Positions 33,886 to 42,326 of a stretch of DNA of 46,588 bases are shown piece after piece. The translations under genes were made by a program, and so were the position numbers. This stretch comes from Oligoflexia bacterium (lineage in GTDB: Bacteria; Bdellovibrionota_G; JANQFH01): contig JANQFH010000005.1 in assembly GCA_028277945.1 (NCBI GenBank), positions 1-46,588 on the forward strand, given 5' to 3'. Under the pieces are notes generated by a model. That model searched no databases. It was not told where the DNA came from and saw only the letters and a list, made by a program, of their open reading frames with translations. Within the stretch, counting starts at the first letter, position 1, and each line of letters starts with the position of its first letter.

Positions 33886-36099
33886 CTACCTAACATCTTT
33901 ACAACAACGAAAGCCGACCGATGGCAACTTGAAGCTAGGTGGACTCACTAGTCTTGCCGCACAACGGCTCCAGTAACCCGCACGGTCAAAGGCACCGCCT
34001 TTAACAACCGGGTTCGTCGAGGCAGCTGAGCCAGATTTGTCAGTCCATTCAGCAACATTGCCGCTCATATCAAAGATTCCGAGATCGGTCTTGCACTCCT
34101 TATAGTTGCCAACTTCAGCAACGGCACTGTCTTTGCCACGCTGATCTTCGGTGTTACAGATACCTTCCTGCCAACTCTTACCATAACTATAGCGACTGTT
34201 CTTGTTACCCTTACAGGCACGCTCCCACTCCTTTTCGGAACAGAGTCGTTTACCAGACTCCTCACACGCTGATAACGCCTCCTCCCACGTGACTGATACG
34301 CGTGGCAGCTGGCCACGGGCATTAGGAAATTCATACTGATCGACACAGAAGCCCTTAATCTGCTCGAGGGTCTCGTTGACTTCACCCAAGTTGCGCTCTG
34401 GATCGTCTGTCGGAGAGCCGAAAAAGAACTTGCTCGCCGGCACAAAGATCATGCCCTGAGGGCACTTGCGTGTCGCCTCGGCAAGCTGTGCCTTAAAGCT
34501 GCCAACCTGCGCCAGCAGGCTGCCGCGCTCCTTCTCCCAACGGTTCTGTTCCTCGCTGAGCAGCCCCTCAAGACGGCGTATCTCTGTTTCCAGTACCTTT
34601 AGGTTAGACTCCAGTTGGGACTTTTCTTCCTGGAGATTGAGATACTGTTGCGTAATGTTCTCAAGCTCAAATAGCTTGTCAGCAAACTGTTGGTCTAGGG
34701 TCGTCTTCTCATTTTGCAAGGCGCTTATTTCCTGCTCAAGCTTGTCTACAGATCCTTTATGAAACAGGCTACCTAAAAAGGACTGCCCCTTAGCACCAGC
34801 CATTTTCACGCCAAAGTATCCCACAAGCAGCAGTGGCACCAATACGAGAACCAACGTCAGCGCCCGACCAAAATAAACGTTCTGCCTGCCTATGAAGCTC
34901 TTACTCTGACTGTCTTTTTCTTTACGGCGAGAGCGCAATTCAATGACATTACGACCCTTCTGTCGCAGGGTGATCTCATCCACATCTTTCTGACTAGACT
35001 TTTGTTGCTTACTGTCCTGTTGTTGCCTTAAGAGAGCTTCTTGTCCCGAGGTTATGGTGTCGCTCTTTTTAGCGAGCTGCTTTTCTTCTTTGGCGGCTTT
35101 GGTGCTGCGTTTTCTCCACCAACGTTTTTTCTCTGCTGGGGGTTTTTGCTCTGGCTGCTTATCATCAGAGACCTGTTTGGGAAAATACTTGTTGATCGCC
35201 TTAGCCAGACTGGCAATAACGGTCTCGACGTTGGCTGGGTAAAGAAAGTCAGAGAGGTCTTTCTGCAGATCAGCACTCGACTGATAGCGCTCATCGGGAT
35301 TCTTGTGCAGCATCTTCTTGACAATACGATCGAGGGCTTCAGGAACATCGCGAAACTTGGATACCGCTTGTATCTTTGCCTCCTTGACATTCTCGTAACG
35401 AATGAAGGTGTTCTCACCACCGTAGAGCCGTTTACCGGTGAGCATTTCAAAGAAGATAATTCCCAGAGAAAAGAGATCCGAGCGATGATCCAACTCTTTA
35501 CCAACCGCCTGCTCCGGAGACATGTAGCCGAACTTACCCTGAATCTTACCGGGCACGGTCTGCGATAATTTGCTCGCGGCTTTGGCAATACCAAAGTCGG
35601 TGATCTTTACCTCAGCCTCTCTTGAGAGCAGGATGTTCTGTGGGCTGATGTCACGGTGGATCACACGTAGTGGCCGATTGGAAGAATCCGTAGCACGATA
35701 GAGATAATCCAGTGCCTTGAGAATCTGGATGATGATGTAGATGGCGTACTCAATAGGAAATTCCTGTTCATACTGACAGAGGCGACGTACAAAGCTCTTG
35801 AGGTTAGGGCCATCGACGTACTCCATGGCCAGGTAGTAGCTGCGATCGATCTTGCCAAAATCAAACACCTGGACAATGCTTGGATGTTGCAATGTGGCAG
35901 AGATGCGCGCCTCATCGACAAAGAGCGAGATAAACTCCTCATCCACCGAGTACTCGGGGAGAATGCGTTTGATGGCAACGAGCTTCTCCACACCCTCAAT
36001 GGTGCTAAAAATGGCACGAAAGATCTCCGCCATGCCGCCCACGGCAATCCGCTCGAGCAGCAGATATTTACCGAATTTTATTGGGTATTCTTGTACCAT
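33886..36099 (-). CDS. Ser/Thr protein kinase with coiled coil and FGE-sulfatase domain
   Basis: 737 aa. Kinase domain at about 10-285: IAVGGMAEIF, Lys44 in VAIKRIL, Glu63, HRDISPQN at 148-155, DFG at 168-170, GYMSPEQ. Low-complexity basic/Gln-rich linker 310-405; TM 411-434; coiled coil about 450-545; formylglycine-generating-enzyme (SUMF1-like) domain 546-737 (RVSVTWEEALSACE, GKRLCSEKEWERAC, FDMSGNVAEWT, VKGGAF, RCAAR, GFRCC). Of the paired catalytic Cys in true FGE, one is at RCAAR (Cys713); the Cys five residues before it is not present. The domain is probably a periplasmic ligand-binding module. First gene of the array 36099-28224; three bases separate it from the substrate-binding protein. 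Confidence 0.92.
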   Translation of the reverse strand: MVQEYPIKFGKYLLLERIAVGGMAEIFRAIFSTIEGVEKLVAIKRILPEYSVDEEFISLFVDEARISATLQHPSIVQVFDFGKIDRSYYLAMEYVDGPNLKSFVRRLCQYEQEFPIEYAIYIIIQILKALDYLYRATDSSNRPLRVIHRDISPQNILLSREAEVKITDFGIAKAASKLSQTVPGKIQGKFGYMSPEQAVGKELDHRSDLFSLGIIFFEMLTGKRLYGGENTFIRYENVKEAKIQAVSKFRDVPEALDRIVKKMLHKNPDERYQSSADLQKDLSDFLYPANVETVIASLAKAINKYFPKQVSDDKQPEQKPPAEKKRWWRKRSTKAAKEEKQLAKKSDTITSGQEALLRQQQDSKQQKSSQKDVDEITLRQKGRNVIELRSRRKEKDSQSKSFIGRQNVYFGRALTLVLVLVPLLLVGYFGVKMAGAKGQSFLGSLFHKGSVDKLEQEISALQNEKTTLDQQFADKLFELENITQQYLNLQEEKSQLESNLKVLETEIRRLEGLLSEEQNRWEKERGSLLAQVGSFKAQLAEATRKCPQGMIFVPASKFFFGSPTDDPERNLGEVNETLEQIKGFCVDQYEFPNARGQLPRVSVTWEEALSACEESGKRLCSEKEWERACKGNKNSRYSYGKSWQEGICNTEDQRGKDSAVAEVGNYKECKTDLGIFDMSGNVAEWTDKSGSAASTNPVVKGGAFDRAGYWSRCAARLVSPPSFKLPSVGFRCCKDVR

Positions 36100-36203
36100 C
36101 TTATCTCATCATAGGGAATTTACTGAACATTTACAATATACAATAAGCAAACTTCGTGCCTAAGCGCTTGCGAAAGCCATCCGAGCTCGTATGATGAGAG
36201 ACC

Positions 36204-36974
36204 ATGAACCAGCTCCACACACTTATTTTGGCAGCAGGCCAAGGCACGCGTATGCGCTCTGAGGTTGCCAAGGTGCTGCACCCTATTCTAGATAAGCCTA
36301 TGATTTTCCACGTGGTTTCTTCTGTGCTGCAACTGCAGCCCGCTGCCATCACGCTTGTCATCGGCCATCAGGCTGATCGGGTTGAGGCGGCAGTGGCTAG
36401 CCTCTTTCCTGAAGCCATCCACAGCAACCAGCTTGGCTTTGTGTGCCAATCCGAACAGAGGGGCACAGCCCACGCAGTATGGTGTGCCCGGCAACAGCTA
36501 GCCGCCTCTGGTCAGATAACGCTGATTCTCAACGGCGATGGCCCGCTGATCACTTCAGAGAGCCTAGCAGCGCTGATCCAAACAGTTGCGAGCCAGCAAG
36601 CAGCACTCGGTTTGCTCACCTTCAAACCAGAAAGCCCCCACGGTTATGGGAGAATTCTGCGCAACAGTGCCGGAGAGCTCATCGGTATTGTTGAGCAGCG
36701 TGATGCCTCGCCGCAACAGCAGCAGATACAAGAGTGCTGCGCTGGCATCTATGCCTTTCGCACGGCTGTGTTGCTCCGTCTGCTAGACACCCTCATGCAA
36801 GAGAAACCTCAGCATGAGTACTACCTCACCGATCTCGTGGCACTGGCACAAACTCAGGGAGCAAAGCTCACTTCCCTGTTGTCCAACGACCCACATGAGT
36901 GTCTAGGGGTCAATGATCTAGAACAGCTCAGCTTTGCGGAGAAGTTGCTCCAACAACGACTGCAACACGCCTAA
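36204..36974 (+). CDS. Stand-alone GlmU-type UDP-GlcNAc pyrophosphorylase domain
   Basis: 256 aa. Nucleotidyltransferase fold equal to the N-terminal half of GlmU. Visible: LILAAGQGTRMRSEVAKVLHPILDKPM, QRGTAHAV, LNGDGPLI (GlmU has NGDVPL), GYGRILRN, IVEQRDAS, AGIYAF and NDPHECLGVNDLEQL. It should join UTP and GlcNAc-1-phosphate. The left-handed beta-helix acetyltransferase of bifunctional GlmU (about 200 more residues) is absent: the stop comes right after the linker helix and the convergent nfuA stop is four bases on, so nothing is hidden. Transcribed divergently from the FGE-kinase, with a 104-base gap. Confidence 0.88.
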   Translation: MNQLHTLILAAGQGTRMRSEVAKVLHPILDKPMIFHVVSSVLQLQPAAITLVIGHQADRVEAAVASLFPEAIHSNQLGFVCQSEQRGTAHAVWCARQQLAASGQITLILNGDGPLITSESLAALIQTVASQQAALGLLTFKPESPHGYGRILRNSAGELIGIVEQRDASPQQQQIQECCAGIYAFRTAVLLRLLDTLMQEKPQHEYYLTDLVALAQTQGAKLTSLLSNDPHECLGVNDLEQLSFAEKLLQQRLQHA

Positions 36975-36978
36975 GGGG

Positions 36979-37566
36979 TTACTCGCCACTGGCAGCGTAA
37001 TAGGGATTGCTACCGCTGGCATGGTCGGTAACATCGATGACGTCGGTGATCTCTGGAATATTCTCTTTAATCAGCGTTTCAATACCCTGCCGCAAGGTCA
37101 CGGTTGCCATGCCACAACCCTGGCAACCACCACCCAACCAGAGGTAGACACGATTTTCCTTAACATCGACCAACTCTACGGTGCCGCCGTGTGATGCTAC
37201 CGCTGGATTGATCTCATCTTCTAGAAGCTGTTGCATCCGCTGCACCAAGGGATTGCTCGTATCCAGCTTGGGGTTGTTGGGGTTATCGATGTGGAAATCC
37301 GCAGAGCCATCGTCGTTTTCAACCCAGTCAATGGTTGCGCCTTGCAGTTTTTCGGCACTGTTAGCATCCACCACTGCTTTAAAGCCATCTGCTTCAACAA
37401 CCACGTCGCTCTCTTTGACATACTCTGGCTTATCCAAAGAGAAGTCATAGCGAAAACCCTTAGCCGTCACACCGACAACGGCAATGCGTAACAAAAGCGC
37501 CTTATCCGCGTTGGCCTCCAACGCCTTTAAAATGCGTTTGCTCGCTGCTTCACTAAATTGGATCAT
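36979..37566 (-). CDS. nfuA: NfuA-like Fe-S cluster carrier
   Basis: 195 aa. N-terminal A-type (HesB-like) domain at about 1-100, then a NifU-like domain at about 110-180 with the CxxC pair in GGGCQGCGMATVT, which binds a [4Fe-4S] cluster between two subunits. As in E. coli NfuA, the A-type domain has lost its cysteines and only the NifU CxxC remains; it is thought to select target apoproteins. The start MIQFSEAASKRI is typical. A 59-residue tautomerase ends 27 bases upstream, probably in the same transcript. Its stop is convergent with the GlmU-type gene. Confidence 0.93.
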   Translation of the reverse strand: MIQFSEAASKRILKALEANADKALLLRIAVVGVTAKGFRYDFSLDKPEYVKESDVVVEADGFKAVVDANSAEKLQGATIDWVENDDGSADFHIDNPNNPKLDTSNPLVQRMQQLLEDEINPAVASHGGTVELVDVKENRVYLWLGGGCQGCGMATVTLRQGIETLIKENIPEITDVIDVTDHASGSNPYYAASGE

Positions 37567-37593
37567 TTCTCTACTCTCCCAAAAAGTGTGGGC

Positions 37594-37773
37594 TCAACCC
37601 AGGCTCTTGCCACCAATGCCAAAGTTCTCGCGCGGCACTTCGTCTATCTTCACATAGACATACTGCGCAGGTTTGTCGGTAATCTCAACAACGGCATGGG
37701 TCAACTGGGCAATGAGTTTTTCTTTCTGCTCTTTGCTAAGGTTGCCGGCATTCTCTACAGTCACGATCGGCAT
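37594..37773 (-). CDS. 4-oxalocrotonate tautomerase family protein
   Basis: 59 aa. Begins MPIVTVENAGNLSKEQKEKL; Pro2 becomes the N-terminal catalytic base after Met removal. The C-terminal half (YVYVKIDEVPRENFGIGGKSLG) matches the family core, where the Arg (here in PREN) binds substrate. Typical length is 60-62. AGGGG lies seven bases before the ATG. Enzymes of this family tautomerise small keto acids or dehalogenate; no catabolic cluster is adjacent, so the substrate is unknown. Likely co-transcribed with nfuA. Confidence 0.93.
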   Translation of the reverse strand: MPIVTVENAGNLSKEQKEKLIAQLTHAVVEITDKPAQYVYVKIDEVPRENFGIGGKSLG

Positions 37774-37807
37774 AATGAACCCCTAACTAATAAATGGTTT
37801 CACGCCG

Positions 37808-37836
37808 TCTATATCTGAAAAATTGTAACGACACAA
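37808..37836 (-). promoter_or_regulatory. Candidate promoter for tautomerase-nfuA
   Basis: Minus strand: TTGTGT (37836-37831), 17-base spacer, TATAGA (37813-37808). Four of six and five of six matches to sigma70 boxes. It ends about 35 bases before the tautomerase ATG, in a short gap after the EamA transporter stop. Confidence 0.45.
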
Positions 37837-37844
37837 GTCTGGCT

Positions 37845-38723
37845 CTAAAGACAAATCAGTGCTGCCCCAATAAAGGCGAGGATAATGGCCACGGTTTTGC
37901 TACGGTTCAGCCGCTCTTTGAGAAAGATGAGCGCTAGAAGCACAATAAACACCGTGCTCAATTGGTTGAGAATTGCCGCTTTGCCAACAAGGGTATACTT
38001 CATACCAGCGAGCCAAAAGATGAGCGCGAGATAGGAACCAAAGAAGGCACCGGCGGTTGTCAACCAAAAGTGCTTGCTAGGTTTGAAACAGCTCCAAACC
38101 CGCTGACCCGGAAGAACCAAATGGCCCAGAGGAATGAGCACGCCAACACCACCAACAAGGCGTATGACATTAGCCCATAGCACCGAGGCGTCTTGATAGA
38201 CCGGTTTGGCAACCACCACGCCAATTGCAGTAAACAGCATAGACAATACACCCAAGCCGATTGCGCGCCAATGCGGAATGACACTCCCGCCATTGGCACC
38301 ACGCTCGAGCGAGATGAGGGTAATGGCCATGAGTATAAAAAAACCACCCACGTAATCCAACCACGCTAGCCTCTCAGCCAATAAAAGATAGCCACAGAGA
38401 ATGACCAGTGGGCTATAGGAACACTCAACAATCGCCCAAGAGCTTGCCCCAAGAGTTCTTAAGCTCATCAAGAACAAAAGATCAGCAAGCCCCAAACCCA
38501 GCACGCCGCTGAAGATCAAAATCCAGTAATCCATGGCTGGTCTGTTAGGAAACAACTCGTCAGCAAGAAAAAACATGGTTAGCAACAGACCTAGAAGCGC
38601 GAAACTGTTTTTGTAGAGGTTTATGGCCAGCGGTGAGAAGTGCCGGCTGACACGGGTAAAGAAAACCACCCCCATGGCCCAAGAGAGACCACAGGCTGTG
38701 GCAAAAATCTCACCCTGACTCAA
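37845..38723 (-). CDS. EamA/DMT family transporter
   Basis: 292 aa, about ten TM helices in two EamA repeats (1-140 and 150-292). Visible: CGLSWAMGVVFFTRVSRHFSPLAINLYKN, SLRTLGASSWAIVECSYSPLVILCGYLLLAERL (repeat 1 end) and KAAILNQLSTVFIVLLALIFLKERL (repeat 2 end). Such proteins export amino acids or other metabolites. The substrate cannot be read. It is a separate unit from the tautomerase-nfuA pair that follows it. Confidence 0.9.
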   Translation of the reverse strand: MSQGEIFATACGLSWAMGVVFFTRVSRHFSPLAINLYKNSFALLGLLLTMFFLADELFPNRPAMDYWILIFSGVLGLGLADLLFLMSLRTLGASSWAIVECSYSPLVILCGYLLLAERLAWLDYVGGFFILMAITLISLERGANGGSVIPHWRAIGLGVLSMLFTAIGVVVAKPVYQDASVLWANVIRLVGGVGVLIPLGHLVLPGQRVWSCFKPSKHFWLTTAGAFFGSYLALIFWLAGMKYTLVGKAAILNQLSTVFIVLLALIFLKERLNRSKTVAIILAFIGAALICL

Positions 38724-38852
38724 ATCAGAAAACCTCGAGGTAGATGATTATTCGTGAGACGCGCAAAGTCACCTAGAAGGTTTGCATTGGGTGCCGACCA
38801 ACGCAGAGATGCGCCAAATGCAAAGCTTCCGCCATAAATAGTCTAAACCAAG

Positions 38853-39230
38853 CTAAGCGTTGAGTTGAGTGGCCTGCAGTGGTCGTCGGCCACTAAATCC
38901 TTCTGTGTAGCCATGAAAGTAGTAGATGTCATCTTCACCATACTGCCAGCAGTAACAACCTGAACCTGAGTCAAAATCGACCAGCCACAAACCCTTGGCG
39001 TCGCAACCAAGACGCTCGATCTTATACACCCACTCTTCAATCATGCGGTTGAGCTTGGCCTCAAGCAGCTTGCGTGGCTCTGTGCCACGCTCAAAGGTTT
39101 CCATCTTCAGCAATACCCGCTCGGTCTTCTGAATGGCCTCGCTAGTAAGCCGGATGATCACCGGCAGCAGACGCCGGGCCTCCTGCAGCGTAAAGCTCCG
39201 CTTACCCTTAAGATGAATCAGCTCGCCCAT
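38853..39230 (-). CDS. DUF2203 family protein
   Basis: 125 aa from the ATG at 39230; an ATG four codons earlier (39242) is an alternative. Pattern of the family: FTLQEARRLLPVI at the N-terminus, a helical centre (TEPRKLLEAKLNRMIEEWVYKIERLGC), then the conserved end KGLWLVDF...CYCWQYGEDDIYYFHGYTEGFSGRRPL. Function unknown; cytoplasmic, probably a small alpha/beta protein. Divergent from fabG, with 137 bases between. Confidence 0.87.
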   Translation of the reverse strand: MGELIHLKGKRSFTLQEARRLLPVIIRLTSEAIQKTERVLLKMETFERGTEPRKLLEAKLNRMIEEWVYKIERLGCDAKGLWLVDFDSGSGCYCWQYGEDDIYYFHGYTEGFSGRRPLQATQLNA

Positions 39231-39299
39231 GCCCCTCAACATAGCAGAAGCCGCCGACCGGATAAACTGTTTTGTCTGCCAACCACCTTGTGTCAGATC

Positions 39300-39328
39300 T
39301 TGATATCGGGGTTGCTTTCTTCTATACA
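39300..39328 (+). promoter_or_regulatory. Promoter of the fabG-rpmF-acpP-fabF cluster
   Basis: TTGATA at 39300-39305, 17-base spacer, TATACA at 39323-39328: five of six matches in each box. A start near 39335 gives a leader of about 33 bases to the fabG ATG. No later promoter of this quality was seen before rpiB, so one transcript could cover fabG to glyA. Confidence 0.65.
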
Positions 39329-39367
39329 GGGCGTGACCCTAGAGGAATCCTGCAGACAGATGGCAAT

Positions 39368-40108
39368 ATGACAATAGCGACCCGAAAACGGCTAGCAATC
39401 GTTACCGGCGGTACTCGTGGCATTGGCAGGGCCATTGCCATGCGGCTGGCAGGATCGGGCCACGTGGTCATCGTTACTGGGCGTAGTGACGGTACAGCGG
39501 TGGTGGATGCGATCCACAAACAGGGTGGTGAGGCTGAGTTCATGCGGTTGGATATTACCCAAGAGACTGAGGTCCATAGCTGTTTCCAGGAGGTCGCTAA
39601 GAAGTACGATGGTGGTTGTGACATCCTTGTGAACAACGCCGGCATTGCCAAAGACTTTTTGTTTATGCGCTCGAAGCGCGAAGATTGGCAACCGCTCATA
39701 GAGACCAACCTCATGGGCACCCTGCTCTGCTCGCGCGCTGCCATCGTGCAGATGGTTAAGAAACGTTGGGGTCGTATCGTCAACCTCTCGTCAGTGATAG
39801 GAATCTATGGAAATAGCGGTCAGACCCTTTATGCCATGACTAAGGCAGGAGTTATCGGGTTCACCAAGTCGTTGGCTAAAGAGGTTGGTAGCCGCAACAT
39901 CACGGTCAATGCTGTTGCGCCTGGCTTTATTGAAACAGATATGACCGCCCAACTTGCTCCAGAGATAAAAGAGAGCTATGCAAAGGCTACGCCGCTCGGT
40001 CGCTCTGGCACTCCTGAGGATATTAGTGGTATGGTCGACTTCCTCGTCTCTGATGCGGCAGCCTACATCACTGGCCAAGTTATCAGCATAGACGGCGGTA
40101 GGTTTTGA
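39368..40108 (+). CDS. fabG: 3-oxoacyl-ACP reductase
   Basis: NADPH-dependent reduction of beta-ketoacyl-ACP in fatty-acid elongation; SDR family, 246 aa, normal size. Visible: IVTGGTRGIGRAIA (nucleotide site), NNAGIAKD, the active-site Ser in NLSSVIG, the YxxxK pair in YAMTKAG, and the C-terminal ISIDGGRF. The ATG at 39368 is preferred; a frame extending to 39272 has no promoter or RBS and would cover the predicted promoter. The RBS is weak. First gene of the cluster. Confidence 0.96.
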   Translation: MTIATRKRLAIVTGGTRGIGRAIAMRLAGSGHVVIVTGRSDGTAVVDAIHKQGGEAEFMRLDITQETEVHSCFQEVAKKYDGGCDILVNNAGIAKDFLFMRSKREDWQPLIETNLMGTLLCSRAAIVQMVKKRWGRIVNLSSVIGIYGNSGQTLYAMTKAGVIGFTKSLAKEVGSRNITVNAVAPGFIETDMTAQLAPEIKESYAKATPLGRSGTPEDISGMVDFLVSDAAAYITGQVISIDGGRF

Positions 40109-40176
40109 GGAACACTTGCATTTCCAGGGGGTTGTGTTAAGTAGAGCAGCCGGCAAGGCATGAGGGAAGTAGACAG

Positions 40177-40356
40177 ATGGCCGTACCAAAACAGAGAACC
40201 TCGACAACCAGGCGAAATAAAAGGCGTAGTCACGACGCCCTCAGGCAGACAGCGCTGCTTACCTGCCCCCAGTGTGGCGAACCCAAGCTGTCGCATCGAG
40301 TATGCAAACACTGCGGCAATTACCGAGGTAAAGAGCGACTACAAATCTCTACTTGA
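40177..40356 (+). CDS. rpmF: Ribosomal protein L32
   Basis: 59 aa, 50S subunit component. Starts [19 protein letters not shown], the family N-terminus. Four cysteines (CPQC at 30-33 and CKHC at 43-46) form a zinc ribbon, so this is the zinc-binding (C+) form. It sits between fabG and acpP. In many bacteria rpmF is upstream of plsX-fab genes, so its link with fatty-acid genes is ordinary, though this position is less usual. Confidence 0.97.
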   Translation: MAVPKQRTSTTRRNKRRSHDALRQTALLTCPQCGEPKLSHRVCKHCGNYRGKERLQIST

Positions 40357-40372
40357 AGGAGGAATGGGTACT

Positions 40373-40603
40373 ATGGATGTAGAGAGCAAGGTTAAAGAGA
40401 TCATTACCGAACAGCTGGATGTCAACGCCAACGACTTGAAGAAAGAATCCAGTTTTATTGATGATCTTGGCGCAGACTCGCTTGATATTGTCGAGCTAGT
40501 CATGGCCATGGAAGAAGAATTTGATATTGAGATCAGTGATGAAAATGCAGAGAAGATTCGTACCGTAGGCGACGCTATCAACTACATCAACGAGAACACT
40601 TAG
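40373..40603 (+). CDS. acpP: Acyl carrier protein
   Basis: 76 aa, acidic carrier of growing acyl chains. Starts [11 protein letters not shown]. The phosphopantetheine Ser is in [12 protein letters not shown] strong AGGAGG lies about ten bases before the ATG at 40373-40375; an ATG three codons earlier is too close to it. It starts 16 bases after rpmF and ends 20 bases before fabF. Single-copy in this window. Confidence 0.97.
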   Translation: MDVESKVKEIITEQLDVNANDLKKESSFIDDLGADSLDIVELVMAMEEEFDIEISDENAEKIRTVGDAINYINENT

Positions 40604-40623
40604 TCTCTGCGAGGTCCGCCCTT

Positions 40624-41877
40624 ATGCCAGATGCGAGCAGACGTGTTGTTGTCACCGGAGTAGGACTGGTGACTCCGTTAGGCATGGGTCTGCGAGCCAA
40701 CTGGAATGCGCTCATGGAGGGCAAAAGCGGTATTGCCGAGATCTCTCACTTTGACGCTACTGACTTTCCCGTAAGGATCGACGCGGAAGTCAAAGAGTTC
40801 GACGCGGAAACCTTCATCGAAAAAAAGCTCCTCAAACAGATGGATCGCTTCATTCAGTTTGCCGTGGCTGCCAGTCTGATGGCCCTAGAGGAGGCAGGCT
40901 TGGGAAGACCGAGCGAGCTTGGTGAGAGGGCCGGCGTTCTTATCGGTAGTGGCATCGGCGGCCTGCCAGAGATCGAACGCACCCATAAGGCGTTGCTGGC
41001 AGGCGGGCCGCGTAAGGTGTCGCCCTTCTTTATTCCCCGACAGATCGTCAACCTCGCTGCCGGCCAGGTTGCCATGGCCTTTGGCGCTAAAGGTCCCATC
41101 AACTGTACGGTAACCGCATGTTCTTCTAGTAGTCACGCTATTGGTGATGCCTGTCGCCTCATCCAACGCGGCGATGCCGATATGATGATTGCCGGTGGTA
41201 GTGAGGCGGCTATCACGCCGCTCTCGGTTGCCGGTTTCGCCGCAATGAAAGCACTCTCACGCCGCAATCATGAACCAGAAAAAGCGAGCCGACCCTTTGA
41301 CAAGGAACGCGACGGTTTTGTCATTGGTGAGGGAGCGGGTATTCTCATCTTAGAGAGCCTGGCTTTAGCGCAAAAACAGGGCCACACACCGCTTGCAGAG
41401 ATCACCGGTTACGCTTCTACCTCCGACGCCTACCATATCACCAGCCCACCACCACGTGGAGAAGGCGCTAGACGCTGCATGCAGCTCGCCATCGCCGATA
41501 GTGGTTTGGATACGACAAGCATCGACTACATCAACGCCCATGGCACCTCTACACCACTCAACGATCGCTATGAGACCGAGGCCATCAAAGATCTCTTTGG
41601 CGAAGAGCAGGCACGACAACTTAAGATCAGCTCAACTAAATCCACCACCGGCCATCTGCTTGGTGCTGCGGGTGGTATTGAGGCAGGATTTACTGTACTC
41701 GCGATAAAGGAAGGTAAAATTCCGCCAACCATGAACTACGAACATCCCGATCCAGAGTGCGACCTTGATTACACGCCAAACAAACCGGCAACGCAAAAAA
41801 TCCGTACGGCACTGTCAAATTCGTTTGGCTTTGGTGGCGCCAATGCCACGCTTGTTTTTCAGAGTTTTACAGATTGA
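40624..41877 (+). CDS. fabF: 3-oxoacyl-ACP synthase II
   Basis: Condensing enzyme (KAS II) that elongates acyl-ACP with malonyl-ACP; cytoplasmic, 417 aa. Catalytic Cys166 in VTACSSSSHAIG (most FabF have TACATGTHA; the Ser-rich form is a mild variant). Conserved His pair in NAHGTSTPLND and KSTTGHLLGAAGG. FGFGGANA near the end. rpiB starts three bases after its stop. Confidence 0.96.
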   Translation: MPDASRRVVVTGVGLVTPLGMGLRANWNALMEGKSGIAEISHFDATDFPVRIDAEVKEFDAETFIEKKLLKQMDRFIQFAVAASLMALEEAGLGRPSELGERAGVLIGSGIGGLPEIERTHKALLAGGPRKVSPFFIPRQIVNLAAGQVAMAFGAKGPINCTVTACSSSSHAIGDACRLIQRGDADMMIAGGSEAAITPLSVAGFAAMKALSRRNHEPEKASRPFDKERDGFVIGEGAGILILESLALAQKQGHTPLAEITGYASTSDAYHITSPPPRGEGARRCMQLAIADSGLDTTSIDYINAHGTSTPLNDRYETEAIKDLFGEEQARQLKISSTKSTTGHLLGAAGGIEAGFTVLAIKEGKIPPTMNYEHPDPECDLDYTPNKPATQKIRTALSNSFGFGGANATLVFQSFTD

Positions 41878-41880
41878 GCC

Positions 41881-42321
41881 ATGGCACAGACCATTTACAT
41901 TGCCGGCGATCACGCAGCTTTTGCGCTCAAGCAAAAGATTATAGCAGCATTGACAGAAAGAGGGTTTAAACTCGAAGACCTGGGTACAGACTCTGAGGAG
42001 TCTGTCGATTACCCTGACTTCGCCCACCGCCTGGCAAAAAAGGTGCAACAAGATGACCATGCTCTTGGTATTCTCATGTGTGGCACCGGCATTGGTGCAT
42101 CCATCACTGCCAATCGCCACGCTGGCATCCGTGCTGCTCTGGTAACCAACGCCGTGATGGCGCAGATGGCAAAAAAACACAACAACGCCAACGTCTTGGT
42201 GCTTGGTGGGCGGCTGCTATCCGCGGACGAGGCACTACCCTTAATCGACATCTGGATGCAGGAGACCTACGAGGGCGGTAGGCACGAACGTCGTCTAAAG
42301 AAGATTGAGTTGCAGGATTAA
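41881..42321 (+). CDS. rpiB: Ribose-5-phosphate isomerase B
   Basis: Interconverts ribose-5-phosphate and ribulose-5-phosphate; cytoplasmic, 146 aa. Visible: [12 protein letters not shown] at the N-terminus, SVDYPDFAH, the catalytic Cys in [15 protein letters not shown], and [11 protein letters not shown]. Three bases after fabF and five before glyA, so all three are co-transcribed. An RpiB next to glyA and fab genes is common in deltaproteobacteria and Firmicutes. Confidence 0.96.
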   Translation: MAQTIYIAGDHAAFALKQKIIAALTERGFKLEDLGTDSEESVDYPDFAHRLAKKVQQDDHALGILMCGTGIGASITANRHAGIRAALVTNAVMAQMAKKHNNANVLVLGGRLLSADEALPLIDIWMQETYEGGRHERRLKKIELQD

Positions 42322-42326
42322 ACGAG

